A stretch of DNA of 64,000 nucleotides, from positions 1,024,100 to 1,088,099 of the forward strand of contig CABIZB010000001.1 of NCBI GenBank assembly GCA_902363145.1, written 5' to 3'. The DNA comes from Oscillospiraceae bacterium (lineage in GTDB: Bacteria; Bacillota; Clostridia; Oscillospirales; Ruminococcaceae). This document shows positions 50,872-59,919 of the stretch, piece by piece. Below the pieces are notes generated by a model. It did not search any database. It saw only the letters and a program-made list of their open reading frames with translations, and was not told where the DNA came from. Both the position numbers and the translations under genes were made by a program. Every line of letters begins with the position of its first letter. Position 1 is the stretch's first letter.

Positions 50872-51891
50872 TTATCGGTTCAGATCTCTGACCGATGCTC
50901 CTTCAAGCAGATTTCCTTTTATTATGAGCGGAGGCTCATTTGCGGAGATCTCCTTGTTTATCAGTGAGATAAGTCTTTTCGCCGCTTCGGATCCCAATCT
51001 ATCGGTGTCCTGCCTGATAGTTGTGAGCCTCGGCCTCAGAGCCTGTGACAGCACGATACCATCGTATCCCGCTATGGAGATGTCCTCCGGAACAGACAGC
51101 CCCAGCTCCTCCAATGCATTCAATGCTCCCAATGCTGCAAAATCGTCCGGCAGAATGATGCACGTCGGTCTGTCGCTGCAAGACAAGACCTTTTTTACAA
51201 GAAGCTCGGCACACTTGGTATCATGGTAGCGCCCCTGCAAAAGGAATTCGCTCCTGATATTTATATTCAGGCGAACCAGTGTTTCCTTGAAAGCCTTTAC
51301 TCTTATCAAGGTAACGTCTGAAGGATCGCCGTAAATATACGCAATTTTTGTATGGCCCTTGCCTGCGATATACTCCACAAGCTGCCTCATTCCCGTTTCA
51401 TTGTCGGAAACCACCGAAAGGTGATTCTGAGGCACATGGTCGATGCTGACAATGGGAACATTGCTTGCAAAAAGCTCATCAAGAGTGCTCTTGTCAACGT
51501 AATCATCAACGCTGACTACCACCACTCCGTCCACATTGCGGTACATGCAGTGCTCATACGGGGTCATTTTCCGTTCGCCGATATTTCCGCTGATAAACGT
51601 AATATCGTACCCCTCGGACTCGGCTTCTTTCTTGAAGCTGTCGAGCACCGAAGCAAAATAGTTCTGGGTAAGACCGCTGTTCGTCTGTTCTGTGAAAAGA
51701 ACACCGATGTTATATGTACGGTTCGTTTTCAGCGCCCTTGCCTGGGAATTGGGGAAATATCCCATCTTCTTTGCAGTTTCCTGCACAGTCCGCTTTGTGG
51801 TTTCGCTCACATCTTTGTGGTCATTGAGCGCTTTGCTGACAGTAGCAATCGAAACGCCGCAGACCGCTGCAATATCTTTGATTGAAACCAT
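50872..51891 (-). CDS. LacI family transcriptional regulator
   Basis: A 339-residue regulator: N-terminal HTH VSIKDIAAVCGVSIATVSKALN with the hinge NSQARALKTNRT, then a periplasmic-binding-like sensor domain (YNIGVLF ... ISIAGYDGIVLSQALRPRLTTIRQD). It sits directly upstream of the sugar ABC genes and should repress them until the sugar is present. Start ATG 51891; a longer frame up to 51999 adds 36 residues unlike LacI proteins. Operator-like sites lie in its own promoter. Confidence 0.93.
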   Translation of the reverse strand: MVSIKDIAAVCGVSIATVSKALNDHKDVSETTKRTVQETAKKMGYFPNSQARALKTNRTYNIGVLFTEQTNSGLTQNYFASVLDSFKKEAESEGYDITFISGNIGERKMTPYEHCMYRNVDGVVVVSVDDYVDKSTLDELFASNVPIVSIDHVPQNHLSVVSDNETGMRQLVEYIAGKGHTKIAYIYGDPSDVTLIRVKAFKETLVRLNINIRSEFLLQGRYHDTKCAELLVKKVLSCSDRPTCIILPDDFAALGALNALEELGLSVPEDISIAGYDGIVLSQALRPRLTTIRQDTDRLGSEAAKRLISLINKEISANEPPLIIKGNLLEGASVRDLNR

Positions 51892-52004
51892 AATAAGGAT
51901 ACCCCGGTTCATAAGTCTGACCGGAAGCCGTTTGTAAAATATGCACACATTACTGACACATATCTTACAGGTTCTGAACACCTTGACTAAGCGCAACACG
52001 CTTT

Positions 52005-52012
52005 AAACGTTT
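52005..52012. promoter_or_regulatory. LacI-type operator, downstream site
   Basis: AAACGTTT with flanks TTTAAACGTTTTCG, a central-CG palindrome typical of LacI/CcpA operators, just after the predicted start site of the lacI promoter. Confidence 0.65.
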
Positions 52013-52029
52013 TCGCTTCCAGTGATTTA

Positions 52030-52058
52030 AATATACAACCGTTTCACCAAAAAGTCAA
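52030..52058 (-). promoter_or_regulatory. lacI-ABC operon promoter with an operator in the spacer
   Basis: TTGACT (52058-52053), 17 nt and TATATT (52035-52030). The spacer contains GTGAAACGGTTG (52036-52047), a second LacI-like site. Binding there would directly block polymerase, so the regulator probably controls itself and the transport genes. The rest of the gap (52059-52269) shows no gene. Confidence 0.65.
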
Positions 52059-52269
52059 TGGTTTTTATTCAAGATACGAAAAAAATAGTTGTTTTGCACA
52101 AGAGAGCATTTTCATTTTATAGCAATGTGACAGACAATTCTTCGCAATCAGGTATAAACCCGTCATAAATTTCTGACGTTCCCCACTAAAAAGCATAACG
52201 GTTTACGAAAAATATTATGCAGATTACTGTCACTTTTACCCTCTTTTTTGCATACTTGTGAATAATATA

Positions 52270-52311
52270 AAAAGGCGGCTGCCGAAACCTTTGCCTCGGC
52301 AGCCATCTTTT
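52270..52311 (-). terminator. Terminator after rqcP
   Basis: GGCTGCCGA / TCGGCAGCC stem; TTTTT follows on the minus strand and also T-rich on the plus strand. Confidence 0.9.
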
Positions 52312-52554
52312 TTATTCGATCACACGGTAGTTATCGGAAGCATTTTCCTTCGTGGCATACTCGGAAACGTTCAGCACCTCGACCTTCAGGGGCTTTGAGC
52401 CCATGCAAATCTCGATGATGTCCCCCACCTTCACGTCATATGACGCTCTGGCAGCCTTTCCGTTCACAAGCACCTTATCGGCATCGCACGCCTCGTTTGC
52501 CACAGTTCTGCGCTTGATGAGCCGTGTCACTTTCAGATATTTGTCCAGTCTCAT
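52312..52554 (-). CDS. rqcP: S4-domain RNA-binding protein RqcP (YabO)
   Basis: An 80-residue S4 protein (MRLDKYLKVTRLIKRRTVANEACD in part; VLVNGKAARASYDVKVGD). The size and sequence match RqcP/YabO, which helps RqcH add C-terminal alanine tails on stalled 50S subunits. GGAGG before ATG 52554. It is the last gene of the mazG-hup-rqcP operon, an order also seen in Bacillus (yabN-yabO). Confidence 0.93.
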   Translation of the reverse strand: MRLDKYLKVTRLIKRRTVANEACDADKVLVNGKAARASYDVKVGDIIEICMGSKPLKVEVLNVSEYATKENASDNYRVIE

Positions 52555-52620
52555 ATTTAGTCCTCCGCATAAAAAAAATTGCGCCGCTTTATTCAGACGG
52601 CGCAGAGCATATGTTTGCAA

Positions 52621-52899
52621 TTACTTAACGTCAACAGCGTCCTTGAGAGCCTTGCCTGCCTTGAATGCGGGAGACTTTCTTGCAGGAACGAGAACCTTTT
52701 CCTTGGTTCTGGGGTTGATTGCTTCCTTCTCCTTCTTGTCTCTTACCTCAAAAGTACCGAAGCCTACGATCTGTACCTTATCGCCGTTGGTGAGAGCCTC
52801 TGTGATGGAAGCTACTGCTGCGTTAAGAGCCTTCTCGGAATCCTTCTTGGAAAGCTCGCTCTTCTCTGCGATTGCGTTGATAAGATCTGCCTTTGTCAT
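52621..52899 (-). CDS. hup: DNA-binding protein HU
   Basis: A 92-residue histone-like protein: MTKADLINAIAEKSELSKKD, then the DNA-binding arm RTKEKVLVPARKSPAFKAGK with the conserved Pro in NPRT. It bends DNA and compacts the nucleoid. GGAGG before ATG 52899. Lies between mazG and rqcP. Confidence 0.97.
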   Translation of the reverse strand: MTKADLINAIAEKSELSKKDSEKALNAAVASITEALTNGDKVQIVGFGTFEVRDKKEKEAINPRTKEKVLVPARKSPAFKAGKALKDAVDVK

Positions 52900-52939
52900 T
52901 GTCTTTACCTCCATAAAATTTAGCGCATAAAACGCTTAT

Positions 52940-53719
52940 TTATTGATTTTTCGCTTTCTGCCAGTAAGCGTCCAGCGTATCTATGTCAAGGGAACGCATA
53001 TCCTTCCCTTCACAGCGAACCATATTTTCCGTCTTTTCAAATCTGTCAACGAATTTATCTGCGGCACGGGTAAGCAGCTCCTCAGCGTCATAGCCCTTTT
53101 TGCGGACAACGTTTACAGCCGCAAAGAGCATATCGCCCAGCTCCTCAGCCTCATTCTCGGCCGATGCTGCCTTTACCTCTTCTATCTCGCTTTCAAGGGA
53201 CTTCAAAGCTGCCTCGGCATCGGGGAAATCCATGCCTGCACGCTCCGCACGCTTGCCTATCTTCTGCGCCCTCATAAGAGCGGGAAGAGCGCCGCAAACG
53301 CTCCTGAGAGTTTCGGTATAGGTCTCCTGACCCTTGGTCTTCTGCTTGATGTCGTTCCAGTTTCTGAGAACGTCCTCGCTGTCCTTCACCTTTACCTCGC
53401 CGAAAACGTGGGGGTGACGGACAATAAGCTTCCGGCAAACATCATTTACAGAGTCTGCAAATGTAAATCTGCCCTGTTCCTCCTCAATTCTTGCGTGGAA
53501 TACCACCTGGAGCAGAACATCGCCCAGCTCCTCCCTGAGAAGCTCGCTGTCCTCAAGGTCGATAGCCTCGCAGACCTCATATGTCTCCTCGAGAAAATCC
53601 TTTCTTATGGACTTATGATCTTGCTCCCTGTCCCATGGGCAGCCGTTTTCGGAACGGAGGATCTCCATTATCCTAAGCAGATCGTTTATGTCATATCTGT
53701 CCTTGAATTCAAAATCCAT
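52940..53719 (-). CDS. mazG: Nucleoside triphosphate pyrophosphohydrolase MazG
   Basis: A 259-residue enzyme with two MazG domains. The first has GCPWDREQDHKSIRKDFLEE and the metal-binding EExxE...ExxD pattern (EETYEV; REELGDVLLQVVFH); the second has EAEELGDMLFAAVNV. It hydrolyses NTPs, including damaged ones, and lowers (p)ppGpp in some species. Start ATG 53719 after GAGAGGAAG; a longer open frame to 53818 lacks family similarity. Confidence 0.95.
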   Translation of the reverse strand: MDFEFKDRYDINDLLRIMEILRSENGCPWDREQDHKSIRKDFLEETYEVCEAIDLEDSELLREELGDVLLQVVFHARIEEEQGRFTFADSVNDVCRKLIVRHPHVFGEVKVKDSEDVLRNWNDIKQKTKGQETYTETLRSVCGALPALMRAQKIGKRAERAGMDFPDAEAALKSLESEIEEVKAASAENEAEELGDMLFAAVNVVRKKGYDAEELLTRAADKFVDRFEKTENMVRCEGKDMRSLDIDTLDAYWQKAKNQ

Positions 53720-53836
53720 TTTTAAAAGACTTCCTCTCACGGGATTGGAAAAGTTCAAGCCCCAAACGGCTTGAAACCGTCCTTTTAATATATTAACCGA
53801 TAAATCCGAATAATTCAAGTGGGTTTTTGAATTTTT

Positions 53837-55477
53837 TCAAGAAATCAGCATTTTTAACGTACTTTTCGTAATTACGCCCGAAAAATATGTGCTTAATATG
53901 TAAATTATTGCTCCCGTAAGGCATGAAACGGCGGTTTTTATCATTATATGAGAGCCTGTGGGAAGCTGTTTTGCGGTGATGAACGCTCCCGCTGCGCAAA
54001 GCGCTCCTGCGGCGAATATTTTTGCACAAATCCCCATTGTCCGCCGCAGTCTGAGACCGCCGTGGGAAGCCAGCGCCCAAAGGGACATGACGCAGATAAC
54101 AATGTAACAGATGAGTGTTGCTATAGCCGCTCCCGTAACGTTAAGTCCCGGGACAGATGTGAGGATAAGATTTCCCGCAAGCTTAACCGCCGCACCTATG
54201 CCCATGAGCTTCACGGGGATATCCGCCCTGTCCGCCGCCTGGAGCACCGAAAACGCCGCTGACGATATGCAGACAAAGGGCACGGCAAGTCCCAGAACCC
54301 TCATGGCATCTGCGCACACGGCTATCTCCACCGTGCGGCCTGAGAAAAGGAGCGTAAGTATCTCCTCCGCAAGGACGGAAATGCCCAGACCTGCGGGAAC
54401 GGATATGACAGCCGCCGCAAATATCACCCCTGCGGAGCATTCACCCAGCCGCTTGTCATCGCCCGCAGCCTTTGCCGCAGAAGCAGCAGGAAGCATGCTT
54501 TTTCCAAGCATATTTGTAAGCGATGGTATCAGATTGAAAAGCGTCACTGCCAGCCCCGTAAAGCTGCCGTAAATGAAATTTGGCATATCATTATAAGATA
54601 TCCCCGAGCCGAGAAGGTGTGAGAACACCCACGGTGTCTTTGCAATGACCGTTTTGAGGGAGCGCATAATGGTCACAAGGTCAATAAGGGAGGTAAGGTT
54701 TATGACCAGTGCTCCTGCCGCCATGGGAACGGCAGTTCTAAGCAGCTCACGGTCTATCTCCCTGCGTCGGCGGACGTCAGCTTTTCCCCTGCCCTTTATC
54801 ATTATATAGATAAGCCCCGCAAATGAGGACAGCGTTACGCCCATAACGGCAGCCGCAGCCGCATATGGCACAGCCGCTTCCTCAGCCGTCACTCCCCTGC
54901 CCGTGCAGCCCGTGAGCCTGAGGAAATCCTCGGGGTAACTTTTGGCAAACCAAATGCAGCCGCCGCAGAGGACTAGTCCCAATATGGTCTTTGCAAAACC
55001 CTCTATGACCTGTGAAACGGCGGTGGGATACATATTTCTCATGCCCTCGAAATATCCCCTGTAAACGGAAACAAGGCAGCCTGCCAGCACCGAGGGGGCT
55101 ATTGCCATAACGGCGGGCAATGCCTTTATATCCCCCGAAACAAATCTGCACAAGGGATATGCTCCTATAATTATTATAAGTGTACCCACAGCTCCCACAG
55201 CTCCGAAAAGCCTCAGCGCCGCAGATTTTATCTCCCCTGCGCTGTGCCTGCCAGATGCCTCAGCAGCTGCCACAGCCTTTGCCGCAGCTGACGGCAGCCC
55301 CGTTACCGACACAGCATAAACGGGCATAAAAATGCCGTATGCCGCCGAAAAATATCCCATGCCCGTACCGCCCAGCATATTTGCCAGCGGTATCCTGAAA
55401 ACTGCGCCCATTATCTTCACTATCAGCGCTGAGACCATTAACACGGCAGAACCGTAAAGAAAGCCTTGTTTTTTCAA
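53837..55477 (-). CDS. SpoVB/MurJ-like polysaccharide flippase
   Basis: A 546-residue MOP-superfamily protein with about 14 helices: GAVFRIPLANMLGGTGMGYFSAAYGIFMPVYAVSV (in part) is typical of the SpoVB/YabM group, with VYRGYFEGMRNMYPTAVSQVIEGFAK as the second repeat. It likely moves lipid-linked cell-wall precursors across the membrane; SpoVB acts during spore cortex formation. Its place before mazG matches yabM in Bacillus. Confidence 0.93.
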   Translation of the reverse strand: MKKQGFLYGSAVLMVSALIVKIMGAVFRIPLANMLGGTGMGYFSAAYGIFMPVYAVSVTGLPSAAAKAVAAAEASGRHSAGEIKSAALRLFGAVGAVGTLIIIIGAYPLCRFVSGDIKALPAVMAIAPSVLAGCLVSVYRGYFEGMRNMYPTAVSQVIEGFAKTILGLVLCGGCIWFAKSYPEDFLRLTGCTGRGVTAEEAAVPYAAAAAVMGVTLSSFAGLIYIMIKGRGKADVRRRREIDRELLRTAVPMAAGALVINLTSLIDLVTIMRSLKTVIAKTPWVFSHLLGSGISYNDMPNFIYGSFTGLAVTLFNLIPSLTNMLGKSMLPAASAAKAAGDDKRLGECSAGVIFAAAVISVPAGLGISVLAEEILTLLFSGRTVEIAVCADAMRVLGLAVPFVCISSAAFSVLQAADRADIPVKLMGIGAAVKLAGNLILTSVPGLNVTGAAIATLICYIVICVMSLWALASHGGLRLRRTMGICAKIFAAGALCAAGAFITAKQLPTGSHIMIKTAVSCLTGAIIYILSTYFSGVITKSTLKMLIS

Positions 55478-55545
55478 TTTATCACTCCCGAAACGTCACA
55501 ACATCAAAAATTTGCCCCTACAGCAAGTCCATATAAAAATATATG

Positions 55546-55574
55546 TTGCGTTTTTCGGGAATATGTGGTATAAT
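55546..55574 (+). promoter_or_regulatory. Promoter of the aminotransferase-trpS operon
   Basis: TTGCGT (55546-55551), 17 nt and TATAAT (55569-55574). Confidence 0.75.
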
Positions 55575-55609
55575 CTGTTTATACATATACTGATAAAAGG
55601 AGATATTCT

Positions 55610-56800
55610 ATGAAATACACATTTTCCGATAAGATATCAAACCTTAAACCCTCTGCTATAAGAGAGATACTTAAAATGACATCTGACCCCAACATAATCT
55701 CATTTGCGGCAGGAAATCCCGCCCCCGATGCTTTCCCTGTGGAGGAGATCCGCCGCATTACTGCCGATATACTGGAAAAGAACCCCATCGCAGCTCTCCA
55801 GTACAGCGTTACCGAGGGCTATGCTCCCCTGCGTGATGCAGTAAAGGCAAGACTTGCTTCACAGCACTCCTTCGTTCCCGAAAAGGACGAGCTTATCATC
55901 ACATCGGGAGGTCAGCAGGCTTCCGAGCTTTCCTGCAAGGTATTCCTCAACGAGGGCGACACACTTTTATGCGAAAGCCCCAGCTTTGTAGGCTGCCTTA
56001 ACGCATTCAAGTCCTACAACTCAAAGCTTGTGGGAATCGAAATGGACGATGAGGGCATCAAGGCAGACGACCTTGAAAATGCTGTTAAGGAAAACAAGAA
56101 CGTTAAGCTCCTTTATGTTATCCCCAACTTCCAGAACCCTTCGGGAAGATGTATGTCCGCTGCCCGCAGAAAGGCTGTTTATGACCTTGCCTGCAAGTAT
56201 GACTTCATTATCCTTGAGGACAACCCCTACGGCGAACTGAGATTTGCAGGCGAGGATATTCCCTCGATCAAGTCTCTTGACACTGAGGGCAGAGTTATTT
56301 ACGCAGGAAGCTTCTCCAAGGTGATCTCCCCCGGCATGAGAGTTGGATTCGTTGCAGCTGCTCCCGAGATAATCTCCAAGATAGTAGTATGCAAGCAGGT
56401 ATCGGACGTTCACTCCAATATCCTTGCTCAGATGATATGCCACAGAATACTCACCGAGTACGACTTCGACGCTCACATTGCAAAGCTCCGTGAGATATAC
56501 AAGAGAAAATACACGATCATGGCTGAAAGCATCGAGAAGTATTTCTCCCCCAAGGTAACTGTCACCAAGCCTCAGGGCGGTCTGTTCATCTGGGGAACTC
56601 TTCCCGATGGTGCGGATATGCAGAAATTCTGCAAGGAAGCCGTTATGAGAAAGGTAGCTGTAGTTCCCGGCAACGCATTCCTTACCGATGACACAATGCC
56701 CACCACCAGCTTCCGTATGAACTTCTCCACACCCACAGACGAGCAGCTTGTTGAGGGCTGCAAGATACTGGGCGCTCTCACCCACGAGATGTTTGACTGA
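55610..56800 (+). CDS. PLP-dependent aminotransferase (2-aminoadipate/MocR-core type)
   Basis: A 396-residue fold-type I aminotransferase like LysN/KAT II: FAAGNPAPDAFP, ALQYSVTEGYAPLRDAV, a PNFQNPSGRCMS loop, LEDNPYGELRF with the PLP Asp/Tyr, and the Schiff-base lysine in AGSFSKVISPGMRVGF. The HTH of MocR regulators is absent. The amino donor is unknown; these enzymes often act on aromatic or branched-chain amino acids or 2-aminoadipate. trpS follows 29 bp later. GGAG ribosome-binding site. Confidence 0.92.
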   Translation: MKYTFSDKISNLKPSAIREILKMTSDPNIISFAAGNPAPDAFPVEEIRRITADILEKNPIAALQYSVTEGYAPLRDAVKARLASQHSFVPEKDELIITSGGQQASELSCKVFLNEGDTLLCESPSFVGCLNAFKSYNSKLVGIEMDDEGIKADDLENAVKENKNVKLLYVIPNFQNPSGRCMSAARRKAVYDLACKYDFIILEDNPYGELRFAGEDIPSIKSLDTEGRVIYAGSFSKVISPGMRVGFVAAAPEIISKIVVCKQVSDVHSNILAQMICHRILTEYDFDAHIAKLREIYKRKYTIMAESIEKYFSPKVTVTKPQGGLFIWGTLPDGADMQKFCKEAVMRKVAVVPGNAFLTDDTMPTTSFRMNFSTPTDEQLVEGCKILGALTHEMFD

Positions 56801-56829
56801 TAAATCTTGATTTGAAAGGATAAATAACC

Positions 56830-57834
56830 ATGGAAACACAGGAAAAAAAGATAATTTTCAGCGGAATACAGCCCACAGGCACATTCACCCTCGGCAACTA
56901 CATCGGCGCTATCCGCAACTGGGGCAAGCTCCAGGACGACTACAACTGCATCTACTCTATCGTTGACATGCACGCTATAACAGTAAAGCAGGACCCTGCT
57001 CAGCTGAGAAAGCATACTATCGAGGCATATGCCCTCATCATGGCCTGCGGCGTTGACCCTCAGAAGTCCATCGCTTTCATTCAGAGCCACAACAAGTGCC
57101 ACGCTGAGATGAACTGGGTGCTCTCATGCTCCACACAGTTCGGCGAGCTTTCCAGAATGACACAGTTCAAGGCAAAGTCCGAAAAGCACCCTGACGATAT
57201 CAACGCAGGTCTGTTCACATATCCCGTGCTCATGGCAGGTGATATTCTTCTTTATCAGACTGACCTGGTTCCAATCGGCGCAGACCAGAAGCAGCACCTT
57301 GAGCTTTCAAGAAACGTTGCTCAGCGCTTCAACCAGAAGTACGGCGAGCTGTTCAAGATTCCCGAGCCTTACATTCCCGAAAAGGGCGCAAGGGTAATGA
57401 GCCTCCAGGACCCCACCAAGAAAATGTCCAAGTCCGACGAAAATCAGAACGGCTGCATCTACATTCTTGATGATAAGGACACCATTGTAAGAAAGTTCAG
57501 AAAGGCTATCACCGATTCCGACTCCAAGGTAAGATACGCTGAGGGCAAGGACGGTATAAACAATCTTATGACCATCTATTCCGTTGTCACTGGCAAGAAC
57601 TATGACGAGATAGAGCAGGAATTTGACGGCAAGGGCTACGGCGACTTCAAGACCGCTGTAGGCGAGGCTGTGGCTGACCATCTGGAGCCTGTACGCACCG
57701 AATATGCACGCCTTATCGCTGACAAGGCATACATCAAGGAGTGCTACACCAAGGGCGCAGAGCAGGCAACAAGAATTGCTCAGAAAACTATGTCCAAGGC
57801 TTACCACAAGGTCGGCTTCGTTGACATCAGATGA
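56830..57834 (+). CDS. trpS: Tryptophanyl-tRNA synthetase
   Basis: A 334-residue class I enzyme charging tRNA-Trp. The HIGH-type motif is TGTFTLGNYIG near residues 14-24, KMSKS is KKMSKSDEN near 195-203, and GADQKQHLELSRN recognises Trp/tRNA. There is no T-box leader in the 29-bp gap; it is cotranscribed with the aminotransferase. Confidence 0.97.
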   Translation: METQEKKIIFSGIQPTGTFTLGNYIGAIRNWGKLQDDYNCIYSIVDMHAITVKQDPAQLRKHTIEAYALIMACGVDPQKSIAFIQSHNKCHAEMNWVLSCSTQFGELSRMTQFKAKSEKHPDDINAGLFTYPVLMAGDILLYQTDLVPIGADQKQHLELSRNVAQRFNQKYGELFKIPEPYIPEKGARVMSLQDPTKKMSKSDENQNGCIYILDDKDTIVRKFRKAITDSDSKVRYAEGKDGINNLMTIYSVVTGKNYDEIEQEFDGKGYGDFKTAVGEAVADHLEPVRTEYARLIADKAYIKECYTKGAEQATRIAQKTMSKAYHKVGFVDIR

Positions 57835-57854
57835 CCTGACACACCCGAAAAATC

Positions 57855-57890
57855 AGCTCCCGAATCCCTGCGGCTTCGGGAGCTTTTTGT
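57855..57890 (+). terminator. Terminator after trpS
   Basis: AGCTCCCGAA / TTCGGGAGCT stem then TTTTTG. Confidence 0.93.
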
Positions 57891-57917
57891 TACTGTGACC
57901 ATGAAAGGACATTTTAA

Positions 57918-58808
57918 ATGAACAGCAAGCTCATTCCGACAGGCTGCTTTACGGCATCGGTGCTGTCGCTCATCATATCAATATCAAAGTACATTTCATC
58001 GGGCAATTCTGAGCTGCTTGTGGGCGGCGTGATACTTACGATACTTTTGGCAATCGTGGGGCTGAGGGTGCTTTTAAAGGACAGGCCATCGCTTTTCAAG
58101 GGAATACTTGCCCTGTCGCTGATGATACTCTGCGGAGGTATCGGCGTTTTCATCGGCATATGCGTATATGAATCCGGCGATGCGGATATCAAAGCGGTGT
58201 ATATCGGCATCGGCTTCGGTCTGTTTTGCACTGCAGTGGGAATATGTATGTTATTTATGTTCAAAAACCTATACAAGACATTTTACAGCCCAAGCTATCC
58301 CCTGACCAGATATACAGCAGAAAAGGTTCGTGAGGCATATGCCTTTCACCGTGGTGAAAATGACCCAAAGCAGCTTATTGAAAGGGAGCTTGCTCCCAAT
58401 GCTCTGACAGTCGGAAAAACGGGTCATCTTGACAGGCTCACAGCGCTTATAGACAAATGCGGCTGCTCCCGTGATGAGTTCAACGCAGATTATTACAAGG
58501 GCGAGATATTCCGAGGCGATATGTGTATGCTGAATGTGGGAGATATTTTCACCATCTACTGCGATATGGGCGCAAATCAGTTTGTTTTCAGAAACAGCGA
58601 CATAATTTATGTGGGGCCTTACATTGAGACAGATGAGGTCTCGGGCATGACGGTACAGCGCTTTAACATCAAGCTGCGCATAAAGGGCGAAGAGGTCTAT
58701 CACGTTCTGCGCATCGCCCAATACATGGACAGACCTGTTCTTGACGCATTCAGAAAACGCCGTAAGCTGCTTGACCCTGAGTGCGAGATATTTGATTATC
58801 CGTACTGA
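57918..58808 (+). CDS. Four-helix membrane protein with an unknown cytosolic domain
   Basis: A 296-residue protein. Residues 1-115 contain four membrane helices (for example VGGVILTILLAIVGLRVLL and IGIGFGLFCTAVGICMLFMF). Residues 120-296 are soluble and mixed alpha/beta (YTAEKVREAYAFHRGENDPKQ ...; YCDMGANQFVFRNSDIIYVGPY). No family recognised. AAAGGA ribosome-binding site, with no clear promoter after the trpS terminator. Confidence 0.65.
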   Translation: MNSKLIPTGCFTASVLSLIISISKYISSGNSELLVGGVILTILLAIVGLRVLLKDRPSLFKGILALSLMILCGGIGVFIGICVYESGDADIKAVYIGIGFGLFCTAVGICMLFMFKNLYKTFYSPSYPLTRYTAEKVREAYAFHRGENDPKQLIERELAPNALTVGKTGHLDRLTALIDKCGCSRDEFNADYYKGEIFRGDMCMLNVGDIFTIYCDMGANQFVFRNSDIIYVGPYIETDEVSGMTVQRFNIKLRIKGEEVYHVLRIAQYMDRPVLDAFRKRRKLLDPECEIFDYPY

Positions 58809-58841
58809 TGACTGTATAAATGTAATAGCAGTCAAACTTAT

Positions 58842-58870
58842 TTGACTTGCAGAATTTTTTATGCTATAAT
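58842..58870 (+). promoter_or_regulatory. Promoter of the alpha/beta hydrolase gene
   Basis: TTGACT (58842-58847), 17 nt and TATAAT (58865-58870). Confidence 0.8.
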
Positions 58871-58925
58871 ATCCGCTGAAAGCAGTAAGCATTAGCTAAT
58901 AATCACTTTCAGATCGGAGTGCATT

Positions 58926-59855
58926 ATGAAGAAAATAACTTTTTCAAACAGCAATGACGGATTTTACGGTACATATTATATAAATCCCAACGGTGCGGAT
59001 AATGCGGTGATAGGACTGTTCGGTGACGACCCTAATGATTACATGGCAAAATGCGGTGCTAAATGGCTGCACAAAAACGGTGTAAATGTTATGTGTATGT
59101 CGCCTGACGTAAAAAACTACAGCCACGTGAACTATCCTCTGGAAAGGATAGGAACTGCTATCAAATGGCTTAAAAGCAACGGCAACAAAAAGATAGGCAT
59201 AATGGGAATGAGCACTGCGGGAATGGATTCCATAGCTGCGGCTTCATACTATCCCGACATCACACTGACTTTCGGGCTTACTCCCAGTGATTTCATCTGG
59301 CAGGGATTTGAACAGGGCGAAAAGGACAGCTGCAAGGAATGGCCCATTCCAAATGCGTCCACCCTTTCATGGGAAGGCAAGCCTATCGCATATATGCCAT
59401 TCGTTTATCAGCATCCCGAATATTATCGCATAATAGAAGAGGAAACCAAGGGTTCGGGCGATGTAACACGCAGCACAAAACTGTTTATCGACTCGGAAAA
59501 GGCAAGAGAGCACACCGAAGAAGAGATGATAAAGGTCGAGAACATCAAGGGCAAGCTTATCCTTATCGGAGCAGAGGACGACAGCTTCTGGGAGACGGGA
59601 AAATATATCCGCCGTATGGATAAAAGACTGCAGGAACACCCTCACAGCTGCGACTATGAGGCAATCGTTTATGAGCACGGAACTCATTTTGTCCTGCCCG
59701 AATCCCTGCTCAGAACAGCTCTTCCCGTAGGACTTAAATTTGTGCTCAAATTTGTATTCAGGGCAGCAAAGGAATATCCCAACGAGTGCGAGGCAACAAG
59801 AAAAGATATTGACAAGCGGCTTTCGGCGGCTATAAAAGAGTGGATCGCTAAGTAA
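58926..59855 (+). CDS. Alpha/beta hydrolase, acyl-CoA thioesterase (BAAT C-terminal) type
   Basis: A 309-residue hydrolase. The nucleophile elbow is GMSTAG (Ser near residue 97); the acid is in LILIGAEDDSFWE and the histidine in YEHGTHFVLP, in correct order. The segment KWLKSNGNKKIGIMGMSTAG resembles bile-acid-CoA thioesterase C-terminal domains. No signal peptide. Substrate unknown. Confidence 0.8.
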   Translation: MKKITFSNSNDGFYGTYYINPNGADNAVIGLFGDDPNDYMAKCGAKWLHKNGVNVMCMSPDVKNYSHVNYPLERIGTAIKWLKSNGNKKIGIMGMSTAGMDSIAAASYYPDITLTFGLTPSDFIWQGFEQGEKDSCKEWPIPNASTLSWEGKPIAYMPFVYQHPEYYRIIEEETKGSGDVTRSTKLFIDSEKAREHTEEEMIKVENIKGKLILIGAEDDSFWETGKYIRRMDKRLQEHPHSCDYEAIVYEHGTHFVLPESLLRTALPVGLKFVLKFVFRAAKEYPNECEATRKDIDKRLSAAIKEWIAK

Positions 59856-59919
59856 AGAACGCACGCCCGGCCTCCGATGTTCCTTTGAAAAGCTCTTACA
59901 ACTATTTAAAGGAGTCAGC

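Noticed and set aside
56800..56829. T-box or tryptophan leader before trpS
   Set aside because: Only 29 bp separate trpS from the aminotransferase gene and they hold just a ribosome-binding site.
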